Positions 58,185-64,000 of a stretch of 64,000 nt of DNA are shown here, in pieces. The notes under the pieces were generated by a model. It did no database searches. It saw only the letters and a list, made by a program, of their open reading frames with translations, and was not told the DNA's origin. Source of the stretch: RGUW01 sp040399325 (lineage in GTDB: Bacteria > Cyanobacteriota > Cyanobacteriia > PCC-6307 > Cyanobiaceae). Position numbers and translations under genes: made by a program. The stretch covers positions 7,794-71,793 of the forward strand of contig JBBASJ010000004.1 in the NCBI GenBank assembly GCA_040399325.1. Reading direction: 5' to 3'. The stretch's first letter is position 1. Each line of letters starts with the position of its first letter.

Positions 58185-58874
58185 GTGATTCAGGCCGAAC
58201 CCCCCGTGGCTTTGCCCATCTCTGCCTTGATTGCAGCCCTTGCGGTCGCCCTGCAGCCCATGGCGGCCGGTTCAGCCTGGGCCGGGCCGGATCAGGTGGT
58301 GCTGATCCGCCATGGCCACAAGGATCGGCCCAGGCCCGAGAAGCCGATTGATTACAACCTCTCGGAAACGGGCCTGCTCCAGTCGTTGCAGCTGGGACGC
58401 ATGATTCCGGCCTGCCTGCAGGCCGGGCGGCCCCTGCATCTGGGCAGCTATGGCTTCGAGGCGGCCAGCGGCAAGAACGCCCGCAGCTACCAGACCCTGG
58501 TGCCCCTGGCGGTGGCCACCGGGGCCAACATCACCGTCTTTCCCGAGGCCGACCGTGACTCCGAGGCCCTGGGTCTCCAGATCCGGCGCCAGTCGCGCTA
58601 CGACGGCGGTGTGCTGGTGCTGGCCTGGGAGCACCGCCACCTGCCCCTGCTGGCTGCAGGTCTGGGCTGGGCTGGCATGCCCCCGGTCGATGACGACGAT
58701 TTCGACAGCCTCTGGGTGCTGCGTTACGGGCCCGACGGCGGCTTCAGCGGTGTCGAAGTGCTGTCGCAGCGTCAGCTCGAGAGCCGTGCCTGTTACCGCT
58801 CGCCCGCGGCCCAGCGCGATCCGCTGATGCGGGTGGTGCAGCGGCTCATCAATGGCGCAGGGCCCGGGCGTTGA
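58185..58874 (+). CDS. Histidine phosphatase superfamily protein, exported
   Basis: A 229-residue protein starting at GTG 58185 (GTG 58206 is an alternative). A signal-like hydrophobic N-terminus (LPISALIAALAVALQPMAAG) precedes VVLIRHGHKDR, the RHG phosphohistidine motif, and NLSETGLLQSLQLG. The second His is in LAWEHRHLPLLAAGLG. These are the main landmarks of histidine (phosphoglycerate mutase-like) phosphatases. It follows the PAP2 gene closely on the same strand and its 3' end overlaps ackA by 26 nt. Substrate unknown; the phosphate context fits a periplasmic phosphatase. Confidence 0.78.
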   Translation: MIQAEPPVALPISALIAALAVALQPMAAGSAWAGPDQVVLIRHGHKDRPRPEKPIDYNLSETGLLQSLQLGRMIPACLQAGRPLHLGSYGFEAASGKNARSYQTLVPLAVATGANITVFPEADRDSEALGLQIRRQSRYDGGVLVLAWEHRHLPLLAAGLGWAGMPPVDDDDFDSLWVLRYGPDGGFSGVEVLSQRQLESRACYRSPAAQRDPLMRVVQRLINGAGPGR

Positions 58875-59973
58875 GGCACTGGCGGGCGATCTGCAACTCC
58901 TCTGCGGCCGGGATCTGCAGCAGCCGAAACGGTCCGAGCCAGGCCAGCTCGCTGTGCAGCAGCGCCGCCAGTTCGGCATCGTTTTCGCCGATGCCGCCGC
59001 TCAGGGCGATCACATCGACGCCCCGCAACACGGCGGCCATGGCGCCGATGGCCTGCAGCAGGCGGGTGCTGAACACCGCGATCGCCAGGGTGGCCCCGCG
59101 GTGACCCTGGGCTGCGGCCTGCCGCAGCGCGCGCATGTCGCCGCTGAGCCCAGACAGACCGAGCAGGCCACTGTGGTGGTTGAGCCCCTCGTCGAGGTCG
59201 GCGACGCTGAGCCCCTGCTGCCCCAGCAGATGCAGCAGCACGCCGGGATCCACCGAGCCGCTGCGGGTGGCCATCACCAGACCGTCAAGCGGCGTGAAGC
59301 CCATCGTGGTCGCCTGGCTGCGCCCCCCCGCAATGGCACACAGGGAGCAGCCGGCACCCAGGTGGGCGCTGATCAGGCGCACACGCAGCAGCTGGTCGTC
59401 GCTGTGGCCCTGCTCGCGCAGCAGGGCCGTGACCGTCTCGGCCAGGTGCTGGTGGTTGAGTCCATGAAAGCCGAAGCGCCGCAGCCCCAGCTCGCGCCAC
59501 CGGGCCGGCAGCGCATAGGTGTGTTCAACCTCGCTGAGACTGCTGTGAAAGGCCGTGTCAAAGCAGGCCCATTGGGGCATGGGGGGGTGCCATGGCCCCG
59601 TCGTTGTCTCCAGCCAGTCGATAACGGCCAGGGCAACGGCGTTGTGCAGGGGCGCCTGGGCAGCCATGGCGGCGATCTGCTGGCGCACCTCCGCCGTGAT
59701 CAGGGTCGGGGCCGTGAAGCGCAGGCCGCCATGCACCACCCGGTGGGCCACCAGCTGCAGGCGATCGCGCCAGGGGGCCAGAACCTGCGGAAGCCAGGGG
59801 TGCAGCGCGGCCTCCACGGCGTCGGCCAGCTGCCGGGGGTTGTGGGCCGCCGGCTGCCAGCTGCGTTGCCCCGCCCACAGCGCCACGGGCTCGTTGGCCG
59901 GGCTGCCGGCTTCGAACACGGCGGCCTTGAGGCTCGAGCTGCCGGCGTTGATCACCAGGACGCAGGGGTCCAT
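58849..59973 (-). CDS. ackA: Acetate kinase
   Basis: A 374-residue ASKHA-fold kinase that converts acetyl phosphate and ADP to acetate and ATP. Motifs are VLVINAGSSSLKAAVFE (phosphate 1), VAHRVVHGG, FDTAFHSSL, LGLRRFGFHGLNHQHLAETV, ISAHLGAGCSLCAIAGGRSQ, TTMGFTPLDGLVMATRSGSV and ALSGGIGENDAEL near the end. It is a little shorter than the usual 400 residues. No phosphotransacetylase gene is nearby. It lies 4 nt downstream of the DUF7219 gene. Confidence 0.95.
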   Translation of the reverse strand: MDPCVLVINAGSSSLKAAVFEAGSPANEPVALWAGQRSWQPAAHNPRQLADAVEAALHPWLPQVLAPWRDRLQLVAHRVVHGGLRFTAPTLITAEVRQQIAAMAAQAPLHNAVALAVIDWLETTTGPWHPPMPQWACFDTAFHSSLSEVEHTYALPARWRELGLRRFGFHGLNHQHLAETVTALLREQGHSDDQLLRVRLISAHLGAGCSLCAIAGGRSQATTMGFTPLDGLVMATRSGSVDPGVLLHLLGQQGLSVADLDEGLNHHSGLLGLSGLSGDMRALRQAAAQGHRGATLAIAVFSTRLLQAIGAMAAVLRGVDVIALSGGIGENDAELAALLHSELAWLGPFRLLQIPAAEELQIARQCLNARALRH

Positions 59974-59977
59974 GGAT

Positions 59978-60277
59978 TCAGTTGGCAGGGTCTTCAGCGT
60001 CTCTGAGGAGTTCGCCTTTGCTGTTCTTGAGTTCCTTCCAGATTTTGCGGATTTCGGTGTAAGCGGCTTCCTGGCTCATCTTGCCGTTGCTCTGCAACCC
60101 CACGATCAGCCCGACGCGATCGGCGAAGCTCTCGAGGTTCTGGTGAAACACCAAGCGCTGGGGGCTCCAGTCCTTGCCGCGGTAGCTGCTGTGCGCTTCG
60201 AACGGAGCTTGCACAGACCTGCTGGCATCACCGCCTTCGCCGTCCTCGGGAACCGGTGCTGACAGTGGGTTGATCAC
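59978..60277 (-). CDS. DUF7219-like conserved protein, 99 aa
   Basis: From GTG 60277 the product has a variable N-terminus and a conserved core: RLVFHQNLESFADRVGLIVG, LQSNGKMSQEAAYTEIRKIW, KELKNSK. This layout (F-x-NLxxFAxKV...GKxxxEEAYxxIKxLWKxLKxSK) is that of a small cyanobacterial family that I associate with DUF7219. It is soluble and helical. The function is unknown. TTG 60304 is an alternative start. It overlaps nothing and lies 4 nt upstream of ackA. Confidence 0.68.
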   Translation of the reverse strand: MINPLSAPVPEDGEGGDASRSVQAPFEAHSSYRGKDWSPQRLVFHQNLESFADRVGLIVGLQSNGKMSQEAAYTEIRKIWKELKNSKGELLRDAEDPAN

Positions 60278-60423
60278 GTCGTGGTGCCGGCAAAGCCAGG
60301 GCAACCTTAGGAAAGCTCAGGTCAATGGGCGAGGAACGCTCGGCACTGTGATGTGCATCACCGCCAGATCGGTGTCGATGCGCTGCAATGTGAGGCCCAT
60401 GCGGTGGCGACCGCCGGCAATCG

Positions 60424-60564
60424 ATGGCACAGTTGCTGAAAACCTGGACCCCTGCTGTAGCGGGCTGCCTGATGCTTCAGGCCGGCCTGATTGGTGCGGG
60501 TGTGCTTGTTGATCGCTGGTTCAATCCTCACCGCCCTTGCTGCAACCAACACCTGGTGCTCTGA
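60424..60564 (+). CDS. Small membrane peptide, 46 aa, upstream of corA
   Basis: An ORF from ATG 60424 to TGA 60562-60564. It encodes MAQLLKTWTPAVAGCLMLQA, then GLIGAGVLVDRWFNPHRPCC and NQHLVL. It has one hydrophobic helix and a short positively charged, Cys-pair tail, a layout often seen in small membrane proteins. It fills the otherwise empty 260-nt space before corA and overlaps the corA TTG start by 28 nt, which would allow translational coupling. No ribosome-binding site is obvious, so the coding status is uncertain. Confidence 0.4.
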   Translation: MAQLLKTWTPAVAGCLMLQAGLIGAGVLVDRWFNPHRPCCNQHLVL

Positions 60565-61637
60565 GCCCCCACCTGCTGGAGCAGAGGCCGGCCAACCTGC
60601 CGACGGCGCTGTTTGTGAGTGGCGGCCGCTCGGCCAGCAGCTTTTCGGCTGTGGCCTTCCATGACGCTGGCCCTCAGCTGATCACCACCTGTGAACAGGA
60701 GCCATTGCTGGCCCTGCGCCAGCAGGGCATTCCCCTGTGGTTGCGGGTCAACGGCCTGGGTGATCACGACAGGGTGCGTGGCCTGCTCTGCGCCCTGGGT
60801 GTGCACGAGGAGCTGCTGCCTCCCATGGTTCAGGTGCCGCAGCGTGCCCGGGTTGCCGGACTCGATGATGCGGTGCTGGTGGTGCTGCACCGCCTCGGGT
60901 TTGCCCACGATCCATCACGACTGATCAGCAGTCAGCTGGGCCTGCTGTTGTTGCCCGGTCTGTTGGTCACCTTGGACGAGACCCCGAATGCGACCCCCTT
61001 TGCCGAACTGACCGGCTGGCTGCTGCGGCAGGAAGTGGCGGTGGAGCAACGGGATCTTGATGACATCCTTCACTATCTGATCGATGAGGTCCTGGACGAT
61101 CTGTTTCCGATGCTCGAACAGATCGCGTCGCGCCTCGATGATCTTGAGGCTTCGGCCCTGCGCAGTCCGAAGCCGAAACTGCTCAACCGCACCTTCCAGC
61201 ACCGCAGCAACCTGCGCACGATCAGTTCGCAGATCTGGCCGCTGCGCCACCAGATCCGGGTGATGCTGCGCCAGCGCCAGCAGCTGCTGGGCCCCGAGGC
61301 CCTCGGTGGTTTTCGCGAGATGGCTGAGCTGGTCGAACTGCTGTTCGAGCACATCGAGCTGCTGCGCAACCAGTGCGACCACATCACCCAGGCCTATGCC
61401 GCCAGCGTCGGCAACCGCATGAACCAGGTGATGAAGACGTTGACGATTCTCACCAGCATCTTTGCGCCGTTGACCTTCATCGCCGGCATCTACGGCATGA
61501 ACTTCGACAAGATGCCCGAGCTGCACTGGCGCTATGGCTACCTGGTCGTGTGGGTGGTGATGGGGGTGATCGCCCTGCTGCAGGTGGGCTGGCTGTGGCG
61601 ACGGGGCTGGTTTGAAGACTGGACCCTGCCGCGCTGA
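60537..61637 (+). CDS. CorA-family divalent metal ion transporter
   Basis: A 366-residue magnesium/cobalt transporter. A soluble N-terminal domain and long helices (YLIDEVLDDLFPMLEQIASR, LRHQIRVMLRQRQQLLGPE, YAASVGNRMNQVMKTLTILT) lead to the first membrane helix and the signature YGMNF at the pore entrance, then the second helix (YLVVWVVMGVIALLQVGWLW). CorA works as a pentamer. The TTG at 60537 gives the longest frame; no ATG is available near it, and the small ORF at 60424-60564 overlaps it, so the true start may be slightly downstream. Confidence 0.93.
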   Translation: MLQPTPGALSPHLLEQRPANLPTALFVSGGRSASSFSAVAFHDAGPQLITTCEQEPLLALRQQGIPLWLRVNGLGDHDRVRGLLCALGVHEELLPPMVQVPQRARVAGLDDAVLVVLHRLGFAHDPSRLISSQLGLLLLPGLLVTLDETPNATPFAELTGWLLRQEVAVEQRDLDDILHYLIDEVLDDLFPMLEQIASRLDDLEASALRSPKPKLLNRTFQHRSNLRTISSQIWPLRHQIRVMLRQRQQLLGPEALGGFREMAELVELLFEHIELLRNQCDHITQAYAASVGNRMNQVMKTLTILTSIFAPLTFIAGIYGMNFDKMPELHWRYGYLVVWVVMGVIALLQVGWLWRRGWFEDWTLPR

Positions 61638-61686
61638 GGGTCTGAGCTGAGGGTCTGAGCTGAGGGCCTGAATTGAGGGTCTGATC
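61635..61686. repeat. Four 13-bp tandem repeats after corA
   Basis: Units TGAGGGTCTGAGC, TGAGGGTCTGAGC, TGAGGGCCTGAAT and TGAGGGTCTGATC are adjacent at 61635, 61648, 61661 and 61674. The first begins with the corA stop TGA. The first two are identical and the others have two or three changes. No dyad symmetry is seen, so it is not a terminator or CRISPR. Confidence 0.9.
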
Positions 61687-61696
61687 CCGGGCGATC

Positions 61697-61715
61697 GACA
61701 ACCTGCCCTTAACCC
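61697..61715 (+). promoter_or_regulatory. Possible Pho box upstream of pstS
   Basis: GACAACCT-GCC-CTTAACCC: two octamers with the 3-nt spacing expected of the cyanobacterial Pho box (consensus CTTAACCT), 49 nt before the pstS ATG. The second octamer matches well (7 of 8), the first about 5 of 8. SphR/PhoB control of pstS is usual in cyanobacteria. Confidence 0.45.
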
Positions 61716-61763
61716 CTTGCTGCCGTGGGTTGACCCAGGATTTGGTGGCGAGCCCGAACCCCC

Positions 61764-62816
61764 ATGACGCGCGCCCTGGTTGCCACAGCCCTGCTGATGC
61801 TGAGTGCTCCCGCCTGGGGCGCACCAGCCTGGGCCCAGGTCAAAACCCCGGCCAGACCTGCGTCGACCGACGCTGTGATCCGGATCAGCGGCTCGAGCAC
61901 GGTGTATCCGATCCTGCAGCTGGCGATCGCCGCCGATCAGAAGGGCGGCCGCAACCCCCAGGCCCGCTTTGATCTCAAGGAGACGGGCACCTCGGCGGGT
62001 CTGCGCCAGTTCTGCAGTGGTCAGCTCACCCTTGCCAATGCGTCAAGGCCGATCAGCCGCAAGGAGCTGGACCTGTGCGCACGCAACGGCGTGCGCTTCG
62101 TCGAGCTGCCGATCGCCTTTGATGCGCTCACGGTGGTCGTCAACCCCGCCAACACCTGGGCCCGCCACATCAGCATCAAGGAGCTGGGCGCCCTCTGGGG
62201 CCGCCAGGCCCAGGGTGTGGTCAAGAACTGGAACCAGGTCAATGCCGGTTGGCCCAGGCGGCCGATCCGCCTGTGCGGGCCCGGCGCCGACTCGGGCACC
62301 TTCGACTACTTCAACAAAGCGGTCAACGGCGACAGCGCCAACACCCGTACCGATGTGACCACCAGCGAAGACGACACCGTGCTGGTGCGCTGCGTGGCCA
62401 AGGATCCCGAAGCCCTGGGGTACTTCGGCTATGCCTATTACGCCAGCAACGCCAAGCAGCTCAAGCCCCTCTGGGTGCTCGGCAGCAAGGGTCTGGTGGC
62501 CCCCTCGGTGGCCACGGTGCAGAACGAGACCTATGTGCCGCTGTCGCGCCCGCTGTTTGTGTATGTGAACGACAGCAAGCTGCGCAACGAGCCCCAGACC
62601 CGCCGCTTTCTGACCGGATTTCTGCAGAACGGGCTCGAGCTGGTGCGCCAGGCGCGCTACATCCCCCTGCCCTCGAGCACCTACCGGCTGGTGGAATCGA
62701 AGCTCTACCGTCATGTGCTGGGCAGCGCCTTCGGCGGTGAGCTCACGCCCGGCATGAGCCTGGGTGTGGCCCTGCAGCGCAGCCTGGAGCAGACCAAGCG
62801 CCCTGAGTTTCGTTGA
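61764..62816 (+). CDS. Phosphate ABC transporter substrate-binding protein (PstS-like)
   Basis: A 350-residue periplasmic phosphate-binding protein. A signal peptide (ALVATALLMLSAPAWGAPAW, then AQ) is followed by IRISGSSTVYPILQLAIAAD, the N-terminal phosphate loop. Then come KETGTSAGLRQFCSGQLTLA, NASRPISRKELDLCARNGVR, VVVNPANTWARHISIKELGA, GPGADSGTFDYFNKAV (second phosphate loop) and LGYFGYAYYAS. The order fits PstS/SphX. The permease genes are not in the window. A Pho-box-like site is upstream, and the stop overlaps the start of the CHAD gene (TTGA). Confidence 0.92.
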   Translation: MTRALVATALLMLSAPAWGAPAWAQVKTPARPASTDAVIRISGSSTVYPILQLAIAADQKGGRNPQARFDLKETGTSAGLRQFCSGQLTLANASRPISRKELDLCARNGVRFVELPIAFDALTVVVNPANTWARHISIKELGALWGRQAQGVVKNWNQVNAGWPRRPIRLCGPGADSGTFDYFNKAVNGDSANTRTDVTTSEDDTVLVRCVAKDPEALGYFGYAYYASNAKQLKPLWVLGSKGLVAPSVATVQNETYVPLSRPLFVYVNDSKLRNEPQTRRFLTGFLQNGLELVRQARYIPLPSSTYRLVESKLYRHVLGSAFGGELTPGMSLGVALQRSLEQTKRPEFR

Positions 62817-63808
62817 GCTTCACCACCACCGTCAGCAACGGTGACCACGCCATCGGCCTGATCGACCGTCAGCTGCGGGCCCTGGTCGACTGGCACAGCC
62901 CGGTGCTGGCCAACAACGATCCTGAACCCCTGCACCAGCTGCGGGTGTCGATGCGCCGCCTGCGGGTGAGCCTGAATCAGTTTGCACCGGTGCTGCGGCT
63001 GCCGGCCGACCTGCGTCTGAGCCGGCTGGCCAAGACCGCCCGCCGCCTGGGGCTGGCCCGCGATCTCGATGTGCTCCAGGCAAGGCTGGAGCAGCAGTGG
63101 CTGCCGCTGCTGCCCCAGGCCGAAATCGCTGCGCTGCGCCCGGTGCTCAAGCAGTTGCAGCGCGAGCGTCAGCAGGCCCATGGCCAGCTGGTCGAGCAGC
63201 TCAAGGGGGCGGCCTACCTGAGCTGGCTCGCCCAGATGCAGCGCTGGTTGCGCAAGCCCGTGCTCACCCCGCTGGCCGACGAGCCGCTGGCCGCCTGGCT
63301 GGTGCAGTGGCAGCTGGGCTGGATGTCCCAGCTGTTTGTGCACCCCGGTTGGCAGCTGGGCGCCCTGCGCAAGGAGAGCCACAGGGATCAGCTGCACGAC
63401 CTGCGCAAACAGATCAAGACGGCCCGCTACCAGCTCGACAACTGCAAGGCCCTGCTGTCGGCGCCCTGCCGTTCCCGGCAGAGCACCTTCAAGCAGATGC
63501 AGGAGCTGCTGGGCGAGCTCAATGATCTGCAGGTGCTGCAGCGGGCCCTCGACGACCAGCTGCCCGGCGCCCTGGCCAAGGAGGTGCCCGAACTGGCCCA
63601 GCTGCTCAGCCAGAGCGAAAGCCAGGCCTGGCAGAGCTGGCGCGCCCTGGCCTGCGGGCCCATGGGTGGCGGCGGCGGCCGCGCGCTGCTGGGGTTGCTG
63701 CAGGACGACCAACGCCGGGCCCTGCGTCACAACCAATGGTTGAAACTGTGTTCTGGGATACAGCGAGCCGTGTTGCTTGACTTGCTTCCCCTGGGAGTCA
63801 GCCGTTAA
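62813..63808 (+). CDS. CHAD-domain (polyphosphate-associated) protein
   Basis: A 331-residue helical protein from TTG 62813. Two copies of the CHAD core are visible: HQLRVSMRRLRVSLNQFAPV and HDLRKQIKTARYQLDNC, each with the conserved His and basic residues. CHAD domains bind inorganic polyphosphate. This one has no attached CYTH/adenylate-cyclase-like part. It overlaps pstS by 4 nt, so phosphate import and a polyphosphate-binding protein are made together. Confidence 0.88.
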   Translation: MSFTTTVSNGDHAIGLIDRQLRALVDWHSPVLANNDPEPLHQLRVSMRRLRVSLNQFAPVLRLPADLRLSRLAKTARRLGLARDLDVLQARLEQQWLPLLPQAEIAALRPVLKQLQRERQQAHGQLVEQLKGAAYLSWLAQMQRWLRKPVLTPLADEPLAAWLVQWQLGWMSQLFVHPGWQLGALRKESHRDQLHDLRKQIKTARYQLDNCKALLSAPCRSRQSTFKQMQELLGELNDLQVLQRALDDQLPGALAKEVPELAQLLSQSESQAWQSWRALACGPMGGGGGRALLGLLQDDQRRALRHNQWLKLCSGIQRAVLLDLLPLGVSR

Positions 63809-63818
63809 GGTCCGGCCA

Positions 63819-63837
63819 AATCCCCTGTCTGGGGATT
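63819..63837. promoter_or_regulatory. 7-bp stem hairpin in the porin leader
   Basis: AATCCCC-TGTCT-GGGGATT, a perfect 7-bp stem with a 5-nt loop, 25 nt before the porin ATG. No T-run follows, so it is not an obvious terminator for the CHAD gene; it may stabilise the porin mRNA leader. A GAGGA ribosome-binding site (63853-63857) follows it. CCTTAACGG (minus strand, 63802-63810) lies just upstream and resembles a Pho half-site. Confidence 0.45.
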
Positions 63838-63862
63838 CCTACCTATCGGTGTGAGGACCCCG

Positions 63863-64000
63863 ATGAAACTCTTCAAGCAACTGCTCGTTGCTCCGGCTGC
63901 GCTTGGCCTGGTGGCTCCCCTGGCCGTTTCGGCCCAGGAGATCACCTCGCTGAACGGCATGTCGGCCGTCAACGCGTACATGAACCAGCAGGACGTGGAT
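63863..64000 (+). CDS. Outer-membrane porin of the cyanobacterial SLH/OprB type, 5' fragment
   Basis: Forty-six codons before the window ends. MKLFKQLLVAPAALGLVAPL then AVSAQE is a signal peptide of the type seen on SomA/SomB-like (iron uptake porin) proteins. It is followed by ITSLNGMSAVNAYMNQQDVD, the usual linker before the SLH domain. A strong GAGGA ribosome-binding site is 5 nt before the ATG, fitting an abundant protein. The barrel is beyond the edge, so the porin call rests on the N-terminus only. Confidence 0.75.
   Translation, partial: MKLFKQLLVAPAALGLVAPLAVSAQEITSLNGMSAVNAYMNQQDVD

Noticed and set aside
61635..61686. Short regularly spaced repeats as a possible CRISPR array
   Set aside because: Units are 13 bp and directly adjacent with no spacers; no cas genes nearby.

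Overview
The window is a 64 kb, gene-dense, high-GC stretch (roughly two thirds G+C by eye) of a cyanobacterial chromosome, most likely a Synechococcus/Cyanobium-type picocyanobacterium. The lineage evidence is a phycobilisome linker of the CpcG/CpcL family (269-1036), NDH-1 subunit NdhL beside DUF3007 and trpA (38504-39926), a group 2 sigma factor (4172-5095), a c6-like cytochrome (34581-34973) and a cyanobacterial type outer-membrane porin entering at the right edge (63863-64000). One 100-N scaffold gap lies at 37769-37868; its two flanks share 11 bases, so it may be a false gap.

Layout. 1-6300: the 3' end of hisE/hisIE, a membrane-anchored CpcL-like linker, a ZnuC/ZnuB-type metal ABC transporter convergent with a secreted metzincin-like protease, a DUF2214 membrane protein, the sigma factor, two small proteins and a PsiE-family protein whose 3' end carries an antisense remnant of a cupin gene. 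6340-29101: a surface-glycan and export island. A response regulator and histidine kinase overlap two glycosyltransferase-like genes, followed by a polysaccharide pyruvyl transferase-like gene. Next come four minus-strand genes (GH130-like propeller protein, helical protein, methyltransferase, GT-D-like protein), divergent from a run of GT2-GT4 fusion, parvulin-like protein, HlyB-like ABC exporter, HlyD-like adaptor and a small membrane protein. A protein of unknown function and a TPR-glycosyltransferase close the island. 29272-34516: a minus-strand overlapping run of an SbcD-like nuclease, an SbcC-like ATPase, a GNAT acetyltransferase and a Nif11-cupin fusion.

34581-48767: cytochrome c, YciI, aminotransferase, two methyltransferases, then the minus-strand series HNH gene, tRNA, ndhL, DUF3007, trpA; an orphan RND efflux pump; and a coupled operon of a TrkA-N/RCK membrane protein, dihydroorotase and a PyrF-PyrE fusion. 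48906-64000: glycogen phosphorylase and an SQR-like flavoprotein, followed by phosphate-related genes: PhoX, a phytase-like esterase, an MFS permease, a PAP2 phosphatase, a histidine phosphatase, PstS and a CHAD-domain protein. Acetate kinase, a DUF7219 protein and a CorA transporter are interspersed. Pho-box-like CTTAACC motifs lie upstream of several of these, which fits a phosphate-starvation regulon.

The most unusual unit is at 39982-40542: an HNH-endonuclease gene (frameshifted and with an altered HNH motif) runs directly into, and overlaps by 10 nt, a compact tRNA with anticodon UAA that lacks the long variable arm every normal tRNA-Leu has.
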